Assembly (NCBI RefSeq): GCF_901709675.1
Contig: NC_051105.1
Span: 124,001 to 188,000, forward strand
DNA: 64,000 nt
From: Syngnathus acus
Taxonomy: Eukaryota; Chordata; Actinopteri; Syngnathiformes; Syngnathidae
Direction: 5' to 3'
Both the position numbers and the translations under genes were made by a program. Each line of letters begins with the position of its first letter. The stretch's first letter is position 1. Below are positions 1 to 13,600 of this stretch, piece after piece. The notes below the pieces were generated by a model. That model did not search any database and had not been told where the DNA came from. It saw nothing but the letters and a program-made list of their open reading frames with translations.

Positions 1-3000
1 CGCTTGCTTCGGACACCTCGCATTCAAAAGTTGCTCTCTTCTTCTCTGTGATCTTCAAGTCCTTCAAGTGTTTGCGGAATTCAACCACACGAGCTGACAG
101 ACAAAAACAAAGTCAGTGCACCAAATGCGGGGCAATTAAACAGCCTTGTCCGGCACGGCCCGGCCCGACGATCAGTCGGCGTCAGTCCGTCGGGGCAGGA
201 CTGTCGGCGACTAGACTGTCGGTGGGTCGCTGCGTCAGTTCCGTCGCAGGCTTACCTTCCACGTAGAGCTTTGCGACGGTGAGAGATTGTCCCGCGGCAA
301 AGGCGTACTCTGCGCTGTCCCCAAAGTGAACGTTCCTGATGCTCAGCGTGTGCGTCTGCTGCTTCCGGCGAGCCTGGCATCGGTCGCTAGAGCGGATCTC
401 CACGCCGTTCTTCAGCCATCTAGAGGTGATGCCCTCGTGGCTGACCCGCACCTCAAACGTGACCGTGTCCTTCTCCTGAGCGTTGACGTCCTGAAGCGCG
501 GCCAAGATGACGATGGCTGAAAAGGGTGAAAAAACGCAAGGCATCACCATGGGCCTTTGGCAGCTCGTTGCCAAGTATGCCCTGTCGGGGGTCCGAGCGG
601 AACGTATCGACTGCCACGTGAAACTGGGATTCTTGATACTGCTCAAACAGTCCAACAGTGAATATGTGTCATTTTTTTCTTCCCCGCAGCTTAGGCCTGC
701 GCTCGAGATGACGTTTGACGTGGAACTTAGATGATTTTCATCAAGCCATGAACAGCAACCAGGCTGCCGTGAGCAGGAACAGTCCCGAGTTCACCTTGCC
801 AACCGGATGCGTTGCTTCACTTTCTAGCTCGGCGACGCGTCGTAGTGGCAGGCGCCAACGTCACGTGCTCTTCCGACACAATTCAGCGGTGCATCCACGT
901 TTGGTGACCATTACGCATTGTAGACTGAAAGACCGAGAATTACAAAGAAGTAGAAGCAAACGTTTGACAACTCACGGCTGACGGCGAGCGTGGCCGACAC
1001 GCGGTCCTCGCCGCACACAAAGGTGTACTCGGCCGAGTCGTCCCTGCCAGCGTTGAGGATCTTCAGCTGGTGGAGCTTGCCCTGCACGGCCATACGGAAC
1101 TTCTCGCTCATCTCCATCTCCACGCCGTTCTTCAGCCAGGCGGACGGCACGTTGAAGTGAGACACTTCGCACTCGAAGGTGGCCTCCTGGGTCTCGGCCA
1201 CCGACGCGCTCTCCGGGGGTTTGGTCACGCGAAGAGCTGCGACGGAAAGGGCCAAGGTCAACCGCTAATGCTAAGCGAGAAGCCAAACGTTAGCTTTCTA
1301 TTGTATGCGACACACGGGCTGGCTTTCCACCAGGTTCAGCTTGCGGAACTAGACCGACACACAAACATGTCCGCACGCACGCCGCCGAGCGCATTCGGCG
1401 GTGGCTTGGGACGCTTACACTCGACGGTGAGGCGAGCGCTGCAGCGCAGATGACCGACCACCGCCGTGTACTCCCCCTCTTTGCTGCCGTCGACATCCCT
1501 AACCACCAACTTGTGTGTCTTCTTCTCAGAGATCATACTGTAGTGTTGGTCGGTCTGCAGCTCCTCATTGTTGAACAGCCACTTGACGGGAACGTCGTCC
1601 TCCGAGATGGTCACTTCGAACGTGGCAGCGGTGGCTCCCAGGAGCGACGTGACGTCCTTGGGCTTCTTCAGGATCTTGATGGCTGTGAGGAACATGAGGT
1701 GCGATCAAAAGGATTCAAAGAAGACGTTGCACCACCGCGACTAGCCAAAACGAAGCGGCAGTCTTGCCGACTTCACTGTACGGGAGAAGACGGAAAAAAC
1801 ACTTTGAAAAGGACAGCAGAAGGCTCTGCCTTTTGCCACCCAGGGGAACACGCCGCGCCAAGTGCTTACTCTCAACGTTCAGCCTGCCACTGGCCGACAG
1901 CTTGCCCAGCTTGAAGGAATAAACGGACTCGTCGTGTGCGGTGCAGTCGTTGATCTTCAAGGTGTGCACGTTGCCGCTGACGCTGATCTGATATTTGTCG
2001 CTTTGCTTGATCTCCACTCCGTTCTTGATCCACTGTGCTCCCCTTACGTTTTCGTGGGTCAGTTCCAGGCTGAACATGGCATCTTGTGTCTGGACCACAT
2101 TCAAGTTCTTCAGAGTCTTCCTCACCTTCACGGCTATGGAAGAAACAGAAGGTTTGTCCCAGCATTGGACTGGACCTGACTTAAGCATTCCTGGCCCAAG
2201 GTGACCTTCCCAATCGGACTGGTACCTGTCAATAGGTGGATCCAAGATCCATCGATCCCTCACTCCATCCCTCATTCCATCCATCCATCCATCCATCCAT
2301 CCCTCATTCCATCCATCCATCCATCCATCCATCGCTCCATCCATCCATCCATCCATCCATCCACGGTCAGTTACCTTCGACTTTGAGATTGGCCGAGGTC
2401 TTGGAACTTGCGATCTGGTAGGCGTACTCTCCGACGTCACTGGCTTTGGCGACGAAGATGATGAGGCTTCTGACACGGCCGTTCACCCGGCTCAGGACGT
2501 TCTCGTTGAAGTCCACGGGCTGCCCGTCTTTCAGCCACTGTCCGTCCGCCGACGGGTTGGCGACCTCACACGTCAGCTCGGCCGTCTGCGAGTCAGCTAC
2601 CACAGAGTCCTGAAGAGGCTTCTTGATAGCGCCTCCTGGTGACAGGGGAGATTGCAGTTAGCTCCGCCACATCGACTTTTGCCACGTGAGGACTTGGAGA
2701 ATTCCAAGGCCCAGCAAAGTCATACCAGAAACGGTGAGCAGGGCGGCACATGTCTTCTCGCCGGCAGCAAAGGCGTACTCGCCTTCTTCGTCCTTCATGG
2801 CATTTAGGACCGTCAGCATGTGCGAGGTGTTCTTGGACTCCATCTTGTATTTGCTTCCCGCTTTGAGCGGCTGCCTCTTGAAAGTCCAGAAGGCGTCGAT
2901 ACCGGGGTGAGACACTTGCACTTCAAAAGTCACGTTCTCCGACTCGGCGCACGTCCTGTCCTTCATCGGAACCACAATTCGGACAGCTGCGGACAGCAGA

Positions 3001-4682
3001 CAGTCCACGTTTGAGACATTTCTCTTTCGACAGCACAGCTGAGCAGGAGCCTATGGTAGCTGGCTTTGGGCAGGAGATATGCTATACACCCTGACCGGGC
3101 CAGCAGCCAATCACGGAGGCGCACGCCAATTACCCTCTCACAACAAATGAAGGTAGCATTATCTCATCTTTTCACACATTCGGACGCGCCTCGCAAAGAA
3201 CAAAACAACGTCGTCAACGAGCGCGAGCTTCTTTGCGCCACTTACTCTGCACAGACAATCTGCAGCCGGTGTCGGCTCGGCCCACCACCAGCTTGTAGTA
3301 ACCTTGGTCTGAGGCGAAGGTCCTGCTGAAGACAAGGCGCTGCTTGGCTCCCTTGGCCACCATCTGGACCCGGTCACTGGGCGTCAGCACTTGGTCGTCG
3401 CGATACCACTTGACCGAGCTGATGTCCTGAGCCGAGATCTTGGCCTCCAGAACCGTCTTGGTGCCTTCAACCGCGCTCGTGTCCTTGAGCGGGACCAGGA
3501 TGCCGATTGCTGCGATGCCAGATGTTATTTGGCGAGCGCACAGTGAAGAACAGTGGTGAAGAACAGCAGTGAATCAGCGTACTTACTGCGGATAGTCAGC
3601 TTTGCAGCGGTGGAGATCCCCTGAGCGGGGACCGCAAACGTATATGCGCCACAGTCGTCCTCCCTGGCGTCTTCAACGAGGAGCTTGTGGATGTGTTTGT
3701 CGACGACCACGTGCACCCGGTCCGAAACGCTCACAGCTTGTCCGTCCTTCATCCAGGTACCTTCCACGTTCCCTTGAGAGAACTTGACCTCCATCTGAGC
3801 AATGTCCCCCTCGCAGACAGTCAGATCAGCGAGAGGCTGCATCAGAGTGACGGGACGAACTGAAAGAGAAAAGGGGCGCCGGTCACCTTTCGCTTTCCAC
3901 CGGAGGAAGCAAAGTGTGGAGCGATAACTTGACATTGGGTAGGTGGGGACGGGAGAGAAGGGTGAGATCAAAGGGTGACTTGCCAGACTCCTGCCAGACT
4001 CACATTTCATCTTGAGTGACGCGCAGGTCTTCAAGTCACCCACCGCGAAGGAGTACTGTCCCTGGTCGGCTTTGTTGACCTCTTTGACGGACAGGCTGTG
4101 ACGTCCGCGCCGCGATGCGATGACGTGCTTGTTGCTCGGGAACAGCTGTTTGTCTCCAAAGAACCAGGCGCCCTGGGCATCCTCACGGGAAAGCTCGCAC
4201 TCAAACTCTCCAGAGTAGCTCTCGGGCACCTCGGCGCTCTCGAGGGTTTTCAGGATCTCCAGCGGGGCTCCTGAAACGGCAAATTTGCACGCTTATCGGA
4301 CCCGCGCCTCGACGACTTGACATCGTAGGCCTCTGTTGTGGGTCGTCCCATGAAAAGGTGAAAAAGTGCTCCACCTGACGTTTGCATGGAGGAAACCCAC
4401 CTTCAACGTTGAGCTCGGCGCTGGTCCTGATGAGGTCGTCCTCTACCACCACGCAGGAATATTCGGCGGCGTCTCTCATCTCCAGCATGAGCACAGACAG
4501 GAAGTGGACTTTCCTGTCTGCGTGCATCCTGAACTTGTCTCCGGAGAAGATCTCCATGTTGTTCTTCAACCATTTGACTTTGACGAAGGGCTCGTTGGTT
4601 TCGCACTCAAAGGTGGCCATGGTGTCTTTCTCCTTGGCATCGATGTGGTCCAGCTTCTGTGTGAAGCTGATGACTTGTTTTG
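1..4682 (-). other. ttn: Titin copy A, proximal I-band tandem Ig domains (one Ig per exon)
   Basis: Ten complete exons of 261-282 bases and one partial exon each encode a single Ig domain, all with the same splice phase (one base left over). This is the classic titin tandem-Ig arrangement, which permits in-frame exon skipping. Motifs follow the human order closely, for example [11 protein letters not shown] (4401-4682), [12 protein letters not shown] (4004-4270), [12 protein letters not shown] (3587-3859), [15 protein letters not shown] (976-1236) and [12 protein letters not shown] (256-516). The last exon, 1-93, begins [14 protein letters not shown] and runs off the window. Confidence 0.93.
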
Positions 4683-7600
4683 CTGCAGAGAGAAGATTTG
4701 GGTCACGGCAAGTGGGAACTAGACTAAGCAAAGACCGGGAGTGGCATCCGCAAACACATCAATGTAGCCGGCGTGCGGGATCGGTCAGAGCAGAGGTGTG
4801 GCTCATTTTGGGTCCCAACAAGAAAAGGCATCTTGCCGAATAGCGGTTGGGAAATGCCAGAGGAAAAGCAATCGGAGCTACCAAAAGCCTCGTTGACCGC
4901 AAACGGCGCCGGTTTTGGAAAGTACGTATTTGCTGTTGCTCACCGTGTCCTACTCGATCGAGTCTCACCTTGCACCAGGAGGAATGCGTGACTGGAGGTT
5001 TCGCCAGCGGAGTTGGTGGCTTTCACCATGATGCTGGCCGAGTCCTCCGCCCGGACGTCTCTGATCACCAGCTCACACACGTGGTCTTCGGGCCAGAACC
5101 AATAAAGGCGCTCAGTCTTCTCTAGCTGAACGCCGTTCTTGAACCACTGGCATTCAGGTTCGGGTTTGCCGACGACCCGGACTCGAAACTTGACTTCCTC
5201 CCCTCGTGCCGCGGTCTGACTCGAGATGCGCTCCAGGATTTTGGGAGCTTCCATGCTGGCCGACAGCTTGAGCCTTTCCGCTTGAAGCGGTTTGGCAGCC
5301 GTTTTGCCTGGCGCGGCGTCCTCTTTTTTCTTTTCTTCCTCCTCCTTGGCTCGATGCAGGAGGTCCTCCTTTGTCTTCCTCAGAAGATCCTCGTAGGAGT
5401 CGTCTCGCTTACGAGACTTGAGTTCCACCGCCGTGATGGACTCGTAATAGCCCTCTTCTGTCCTGCGCTTGAACTTGCTCCTCAACTCCTCCGATTCCTC
5501 TGTGGCTTTTTCACGCACAATTCTCTGGGCTTTCTTGAGCTTGATGATCTCTTTCTGCCGACTGTCTTCCGGGGCTTGCTCCACCCTCACCACCTCAAAT
5601 AGAGTCTTTCCAGCTTCGGGTTGAATCTCAGGCGCTCTGGGCTCCGGAGCCCGGCGAAGATGCGTCCTGAAGTCCTCCTTCTTCTGAATCTCCAGTTTAA
5701 CCGTGTGCTCAGTAGAGCCCAAGTTGTTGTCCGCGGCCACCCTGACCTCGCCCGAGTCGTAAGACTTGACGTCAACGATCTCCAGGTAGTAGATGCCGTC
5801 GTAACGTAGTCTGTAGCGCTTGCTCTTGCGGATGAGTTGTCCGTTGAGGTACCAGTTGACCTTGGGCGCAGGGTAACCGGTCACTCTGCAGCGGAATCGG
5901 GCCACGTCGCCTTCCAGCACTCGCGTCGGCTCGGGAAGCAGGACGATCTCGGGTTTGGTCTTTTCCGTCTGCTCGTCGGCGCCGCTCACCCCGGCCGGTC
6001 CGCCCTCGTGAGCCAGGCGCTCCATCTCTTCCAGACGGTGCGCTCCCTTCCTCCCCTCGGGCAGCTGGCTCTCCTCCACCAGCCCCTTCTCGTCCTTGAC
6101 GATGAGGGTGGCCGAGTTCTGGTCCGCTCCAAATTTGTTGCTGGCTCTGCAGGTGATGACGCCGCTGTCTCGCGCGTACGCCACCTCGTAGTCCAGACTG
6201 CAGTAGCCAAATTCGTTGATCATGCGCAGCCGGTTGGCGGCCTCCAGGGGCTTGCCGTCGTGGAGCCACTCCACCGCCATGGTGGGGTCGCCGATGGGGG
6301 TCAGCCTGCACTCAAAGTGGGCGGGGCCGAACTTCTTCATCCGAACCGAGGTCAGCTTCTTCTTGAACTGCGGTTTCTGTTGCTTCTCTTTGTCGTAAAG
6401 GTCTCCCTCCTCCCACTGCTCTTGGCCGTAGCGGAGATGCAGGGGCTCCAGCTCGGGGGCGGCGATCTCTTTGGCCTTGTAGGTTCCTTTGGTGATGATG
6501 AGCCGCCGCTCGGGCTGCGGCTCAGCATAGTCCATCTCCACGTTGACTCTGCAGCGGGTGGTGTCCCGGCCAGCTTTGTTGATGGCCGTGGCCGTGTACC
6601 ACGCGCTGTCGGAAGCCGACACCGACGGAATCTGGAATCTCGCTTCTCCTCTGGTTCCTTCGATCCTGGAACACAGCCAAAGTGTTTTCCCAACGATTGG
6701 AGAAAGTCGGGCGCAGTGACGACAATTTGCTTCGATCCTCGGGTCTTGGAAATAAACTTTGTGCTTCTTTGAGAAAACAAATATTGACAACACAGCGACA
6801 ATTCGGTTTCAGGGAGCAACACGAAACATACTTGATATGTGGATGCTTGTGAGGTGTGACAATGTCACTATTTTTCAGCCAGACGATTTCGGGCAAGGGG
6901 TTCCCGATGGCTCTGACGGCCAGTTCCACCAGAGTTCCTTTCTTCACGCTAACGTTCCTCAGCCTTTCTGTGAACTGTGGACGCACCAACATTTCTTTGG
7001 CTGGAAAACAAGCAGAAGATGGACAACTGAAGCAGCAACCACATCCAAAAGCAAAGTTACAAATGTAACTACAATTCTATGAATCCCTCCTGACCGGCAG
7101 GACATCCCGTTACTCTGTGCTTTAAGCACCGCCTCCTGGCGGTCAGCAGGGATGAAGTAGAACGAAAGGTACAAATGTCACTACACTTCTATGAATTCCT
7201 GCTGACCGTTAGGAGGCGGTGCTTAAAGCACTGAGTGACGGGACGTCCTGCCGGTCTGCATGGATGAAATAGAACTAGAAGACAACAGCAGGCAGGCAGG
7301 CAAAGGGACTTTTACCATCCACAGTGAGCGTGACTGAGATGGATGAGCGTCCGGCCCGGTTCTGAGAGACCACCGTCCACTCGCCCGAGTCATGCGGCAC
7401 GGTCGGGGCGATGATCAGGGACTGAGTGCCGTCCTCTTTAATCACGATCTTGTGGGTGTAATCACTGACCGCTTGTTCTCCTGTGCAACACACACACACA
7501 CACACACACTCATGTCAAGTCCGAGACATCATCATCAGAATAGTGCGTCCTTTGATCTGTTTGCTTCTCACCGTTGTGGAACCAGTAGGTGTCCGGCATG

Positions 7601-10600
7601 GGTCTGCCAACCACCTTCAGGTCAAATCTGGCAGTTTGCCCCTCGGAGCATCTGAGCGAGGTGGGCTTCACCACAAAGACGGGCTTGTAGAGTCTCCCCA
7701 GCTGAGCCTCGTCCGTGTCGTCGAGCTTTCGGGCGGGAGAACGGCTGGGAGAGCGGCTGGAGGAGCGGCTAGGCGAGCCAGGAGACGCTGACCTTGACAA
7801 CGACAACGGCACACGCTCGGAAGGATTCTACCGACGGCATCAAACGTCATTTGACACTCTGAAAGGATTTCGGCTCGCACTCAAAGATCTCGCGCTTTGA
7901 TCTCGCGAGCAGACATTTTAGTTCAAGAGGCAGCGTCTATGACGCTGCGCGGGTGGGTGCATCGCGGTAGCATCGCGGTAGCATCTTGGCAGCAGCATCG
8001 CGGCCTGGGCCATTGGCGCCGTACGCGTACGGATTTGGGTCTGTGGAAAAGGCTGTCAGTGCAAACATACCGGATCCTCTGCGGGGCCGGCTGTGGGGTG
8101 TACGTCTGGGGCGACGCGCTGCCAGAGGGCCCCACGTAGGGCTCCACGTAGGGCTCCACGTAGAGCTTCCCGGAGCTGACGGCGTTTCCCTTCTCATTGC
8201 TGGCCAAGGCGCTGTACACACCCTCGTCCTCGGGCAGAACCACTGCCAGTCGTAGGCTGGCACGGCCGTCCCGAAGAACCTCTGCCTGGTAGCGTCCGCC
8301 GGCGTGGATGCGCTGACCGTCTTTGAACCAAACGATCTGTCCGCAGCACATTTTGTGACATGTGAACACGTGCATCCCGCTCCATTTCCATGGGTGTTGA
8401 TGAGTTGAAGCAGACTGGGCAACCCGTCGTTTCAGTCCCGCGCGCTCACCTTGGGTGGCGGCACTCCGAAGATCCTGCAGTGGAAGGTGACACCCATTCC
8501 TTCCACGATACGGTAGTTTTTCACCAGGGCGTCAAAGGCGGGCGCCACGGCCTCCTGGTCGGCGGCGCTCGCCATCTGTTCGCCATCCTCTGCCAGCAGC
8601 TCTGCGTAAGTGATTCTCAGGACGCTCAGCTCGATCTCCTGCATGATGCGCTGCTCGATGATGGACAGGCGGAAATCCTGCAAAACAAGAAGGTCTGAGA
8701 GCCACTGCTGCGGACCGCCCGTCCTCACGAGATAGGCGACTTTGGCTTGGCCGCCGGGCCGCCGACACCTTAGCATCTCCCGACTCTTGGCATCTACGGC
8801 AGCCTCGGCATACTGAGTTACTTTTCATTAGATTCGGCGGCGGGACTACCTGCCGCCTGCCCCTAAGCCTGCTCCTGTCTCCACAGCAACCTTTACAATT
8901 CAGAACCCCCCGACACGAGTCACCCCCACCTCCCAGATTTGGAAGTAGCCAAAGTTGTACTTTGTACAGCCGCAAAGGCATCGACTTGAGCACAAATGCA
9001 ACCGGGAGACCCTGCTACCTCTCCAGAGAGAAAGGTGGTGGTGGTCATCTTGTCCGTCACGGTCACGGTGGGGGCAACGTCTCCGACCAGGGGTTCCCGC
9101 ACTGGTGCTTCCGCTCCCTTCTCGGAGGTCACCTCCTGTTTCTTTACGTACGCTTCGTATTCATCTGAAGACGAGAAATTTGACAGGCTTCAGTTGCAAT
9201 CAAATGCATTCAAATGGACGGATGCTGGCGTGTCCGTGTGGACAGTCCATCATCCAAAGGTTGAACGGTAGCAACTGGACCTCACGGGTCGGTTCGAGAC
9301 CTCTGTCAGTTTTCAGGTCCGTTTTTTTAAATTGTGCGAGAGTCTAGTAGGCCAAAGTCAACCTTTGCGGCCGACACGCTGTGCCTGGCTGTACAACGGA
9401 CCTTCCTCCAGCAGCCTGGCGATGGCGGAGGACTCTCCGAGCCGGTTCCTGGCAACGACGGTATATTCTCCGGCATCGTCAGCAAAAGTCATAGAGATGA
9501 GCAGGTGGCAAAGGCCGCTCTCCTTCTGGTAGGCAACTTTGTATCTGCAAGACACACTTGATCACAGCCACCCACCCACTGCCTTGACCGTGCGAGCTCC
9601 GTGCCGGCTGCCCTTTATGTCGACCACAAGCCTTTGACAAGTCCGCATGCAATTCTCATCAAAGTTCCCGTGGCCGCGTTTGTTTTCATTTTCCATCTCT
9701 CTCAATTGATCAAGAGCCAGGACAAACTGACCTGTATCCACTGGTGAGCGGGACACCGCCCTTCTTCCAGACGAGCTGCGGGCGAGGGCTCCCGGCGACT
9801 TGGCATTCAAAGACGACGCTTGCGCCCTCCACCAGCTTCTGGACGCCGGGAGTCTTGACAAAGAAAGGCGCCTCGGCACAGGACTCTGACTCCAGCGCGC
9901 TCGCCTGGGTGACGCTTTCTTGCTCGGAGACTCTGCGAAAACATTTGAGGGACGCTCAGTCGGGCGGAGGCGCTAAGGCGTCCCAGAAAACTGGCGGCCG
10001 TCAACTCACGCCCTCTCTTCGACCTCCTCCTCTCGGCTCTCGATGTCCTCAGACACTGAAAATCAACGTCTACGTGAGAAGCGAACAACCAAAGCGTCGC
10101 CTCGACCTCACTGTTAATTTTTTGACTGTTTTTTGCAGATGATCGTATTTTGTTGATTTTTATTTGTTGACAAAAGCGTAGCTCGCGTGACTGTTAGCAG
10201 GACAATGTTATTTTAGGGGTGGGGCTAAACAGGAAACAACAGATTGGCAGTTGAGCATTTTGTCGAGCCCAAGATTGAAGGAGCAAGGCGGTGGCTCAAA
10301 GGCGGTTTGGTCTGGTAGCGGGCCAGCCTGCTGGAACAATTGCACGTCACCTTCGAGTGCTTGACATTTGTAAATCTTGGAATTTGTCAATCAGGTCACG
10401 TGGGGTCCATTGCTGCAATGCGGGTCATATTTGCGAGCGGCTGTGACTCCACCCCGGCCGGATGCACTGACCCTGGACGAGCAGGTAGCAGGAAGTGCTG
10501 ATGGTTCCCGCCTGGTTAGTGGCGGTGCAGGTGAAGCGGCCGCTGTCCTCGGCAAAGGCCTCCCGGATCAGCAAGCGGGCGCAGCCGGCTCGGTCGTAGC

Positions 10601-13600
10601 TGATCTGGAAGTCGGCCGAGCTCTCGATCTTGTAGTCCTCCCGGAACCACATGATGACGGGGGCGGGTCGCCCGCCGATCTGGCACTCCAGGCTCACGCA
10701 CTCGCCTTCGGTCACATTTGTATTCTTCAAAGCCTGAAAAAAGAACGGGTCACGTTCACAGGACTTGTGATTTCAGGCGCCGCTGACACCCGACTGTCTG
10801 ACTCACAGAAAGCAAGACGGGCGGGACCGCGCCGTCTCCGGGGGGAATCGCGGCAGTTTCTTGCGCCGCCTGGGGAAGGACGACAGACAAATCAATCCAA
10901 CGCTCAGACACAGCCAACGCGACCTACCGAAGGAGGTCAAAAGGTTACCCGCGGCAGCTTGCAATTTTACACCAACTGGATAAAAGCACAATGGGCAGAC
11001 ATGGCTGGATCAGAGACTTCTCTGGGTTGCGTCCGAGCAGGTCCCCAACACGGACGGCGCCTCCAGACCAGCTACCCGCGAGGAACTCGACGCCATTGTG
11101 TGACTTGACGTTGGACCAAAACTTGCCTGGCTTGATATTTGCCGCAGTAACTTGGGAATTCCTTGAACCTCGACTGCGACCGCTTCTACCGAATGACAAA
11201 CTTACTCTAAGGTGGCTACGGTGTGACGAGCATTTCTCTAGCGCAAACAACATCTCAATTTAGGGTCTGTCTCCATCACACATTTTCCCCAATTCCACGC
11301 GGGATGACATCAAGCAATGGCATTTTGCAACTTTTAGCAACAAATGCCCGAAACAACTTTGCCTGAGGAGAAGCGCCCGAGCGGGTTGTGAAGCCGCGGC
11401 GCAACTATCAAGCAATCATAATGGCGCCGTGTCCCCCAGGGAAGGGAGCTTTGTTACAGCCACGCTCCGGTCACGAGGTTTCCCTTCACAAGAGAGTGTA
11501 AAAGTTTCTCCTCACCTGCGTGATGCAGATGAGCTGCTGTTCCCGGTCCAGCTGAGCCACATCGCCGCCGCCCTCGGTCAGCTTCCAGGGGGGAAGGACG
11601 TCGGAGCCGCCGTCCCCCAGCTCCAGTGTGCCCGTCGGCGACACGACGGCCCTGAAAGCGAGAGCCGCACTCATTCTGGTGAGTCCCGCGTGCAAAGACG
11701 TTTTTGCACAATTCTTCATTGATTTCATGAATGCGACGTGCTGTTGTTTTATTCTTTTTAATACATACGTACGTATGTACTACTATAGGCCAAAACAAAC
11801 TTTCAAGGCAGTGTTATCCTCCCTCGCTTTAGATTTCCAAAGGCTCCCTGTGAATTCCTTTTTTCTTTGGGAGACAGTCCAAATGATTGGTCTCCAAGCT
11901 CGACTTGAACTCCCGACCCCCTCGGCCAAGAATCTCGGAAGCCTACCTGCCGGGCAAAGACGCGGGCGCTTTGACGGGTCTGACGGGCGACTGCCGCCGC
12001 CCCACCGTCACCCCGGCAATCGCAGCTTGGGGAGCCAGGAGCGCCGTCGACTCGGCACTCTCCACTTGCATCTCCATGGTGGCCATGCTCTGAAAACTCT
12101 GAGGGGGACGGCAATTGCACAAGCCGTGTTCTGATTTTGTAACACCTGACTGAAAATGCAAGGACCGAAGAACGGGAAGAACGGCTTTCTGTACCTGCTC
12201 CACCCCGGTCTGAAGACTCATCTGTGAGCCGGAAACCTGGGAACTGGAAAGCAGGGTCTTGGTTTTCTTGGCCGGGACCACTTCCTCACCTGCGTGTGCA
12301 CAAAACGGCCAAAAGGTTCAAAGCTAACCCGACAGCTCCTGTTCAAAGTGCTTGGAGTGCGTCTCTACATTTGACTGCACTTTGCACACAGGTGAAGTTC
12401 ATTTGACCTCCTCGTCGCCAACTGTTTTGCGACGGCAGCATTTACAACAGGTGAACGAGCATTTCCAAGTACGCTCGTTGGCCTTTCTACAGTCACAAAT
12501 ATTAACCCTTAATGGCAAACACCCACCGTAAACCAGCAGCTCGGCGCTGGACAAGGCCCGGCCGCTGCTGTTGGTGGCCGTCACCGAGTAGGTCCCGGAG
12601 TCCTCCGGGAAGGCCTCGGCGATCAGCAGACTGTACGAGTCGCCGTCTCGGACGACCGTGAAGTCCGCCGAGCTCTGGATTTCGGCTCCCTCGCGGTAGA
12701 ACACGACGGCGGGCGGCGGGATGCCCGTGACTCGGACGGCGAGTCTCACTTGACTACCCTGCCGTACCGTCGAGCTCTGGAGTCTCTGAAGGAAACTGGG
12801 AGGTGACGTCTCCGCTGCACGGGGGCAAAAGTTCAAACACCGCGCTTCAGTCCCGGACAGGCAGATTCAATCAGCGCAGGTCCCACGGCTGTCCCTGCAG
12901 CAAGCGGCTTTAAAAAGTTTGAGTTGAACTGACATCTTGAGGGAAACAAGGACTTTGTGTCCAGTTGGTCTGAGGACTTTGAGACCATGCGAGGTCTTGA
13001 AGGAGATGAGGCTACCTTGAAAGGGACATTACAGGAGTCAAAGACTATCTGAAGGGAACAAAGACTACTCCAGTTGTTTGAGGGAACATCGACGAGTTCA
13101 AAGAGCACCTGAGGTTTTGAAGGGGACATAGAATAGTCCAGAGGAGCTAAAGACTATGAGTGATCTTGAAGGAGCAAAAAAACTACCTGGGCTCTTTGAA
13201 GTAGGTCCAAAGATCAGTGGCGGTTTTGAAGGCAAGGCAGAGTTAAAGACTTATCTGATGTGTGCAGGGGAACGTCAACTCGGTCAGAGGTGCTTTAGGA
13301 GCGCTGGAAGGGGGTGAGTACCGACTTAAGACGGGCTCTCACCTGTAACCACGAGTTCGGCGGTGCTGGTGGCTTGTCCGGCTCCGTTGGTGGCCCGGAC
13401 GGAAAACCTCCCGCTGTGTGTGGCGTTGACGGCGTCGATGCTCAGAACAGCGTGGCCTTCACTGAACGAGATCTGAACGCCGGGCAAGGCGGTGGCAGAC
13501 AGGACCTGGCCGTCGCGGAACCACGACACCTCGGGAACCGGAGCACCTGGGCAGGTGGGACGGGAAGCGGGGTCAGACGGCGAGCTGCCTTGCGGATGGA

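Noticed and set aside
3066-3329. Plus-strand frames antisense to titin introns and Ig exons
   Set aside because: Shadows of the titin gene; no family similarity and no splice context.
5837-6772. 311-codon plus-strand open frame
   Set aside because: It is antisense to the long titin exon 4969-6665; codon pattern and homology belong to the minus strand.
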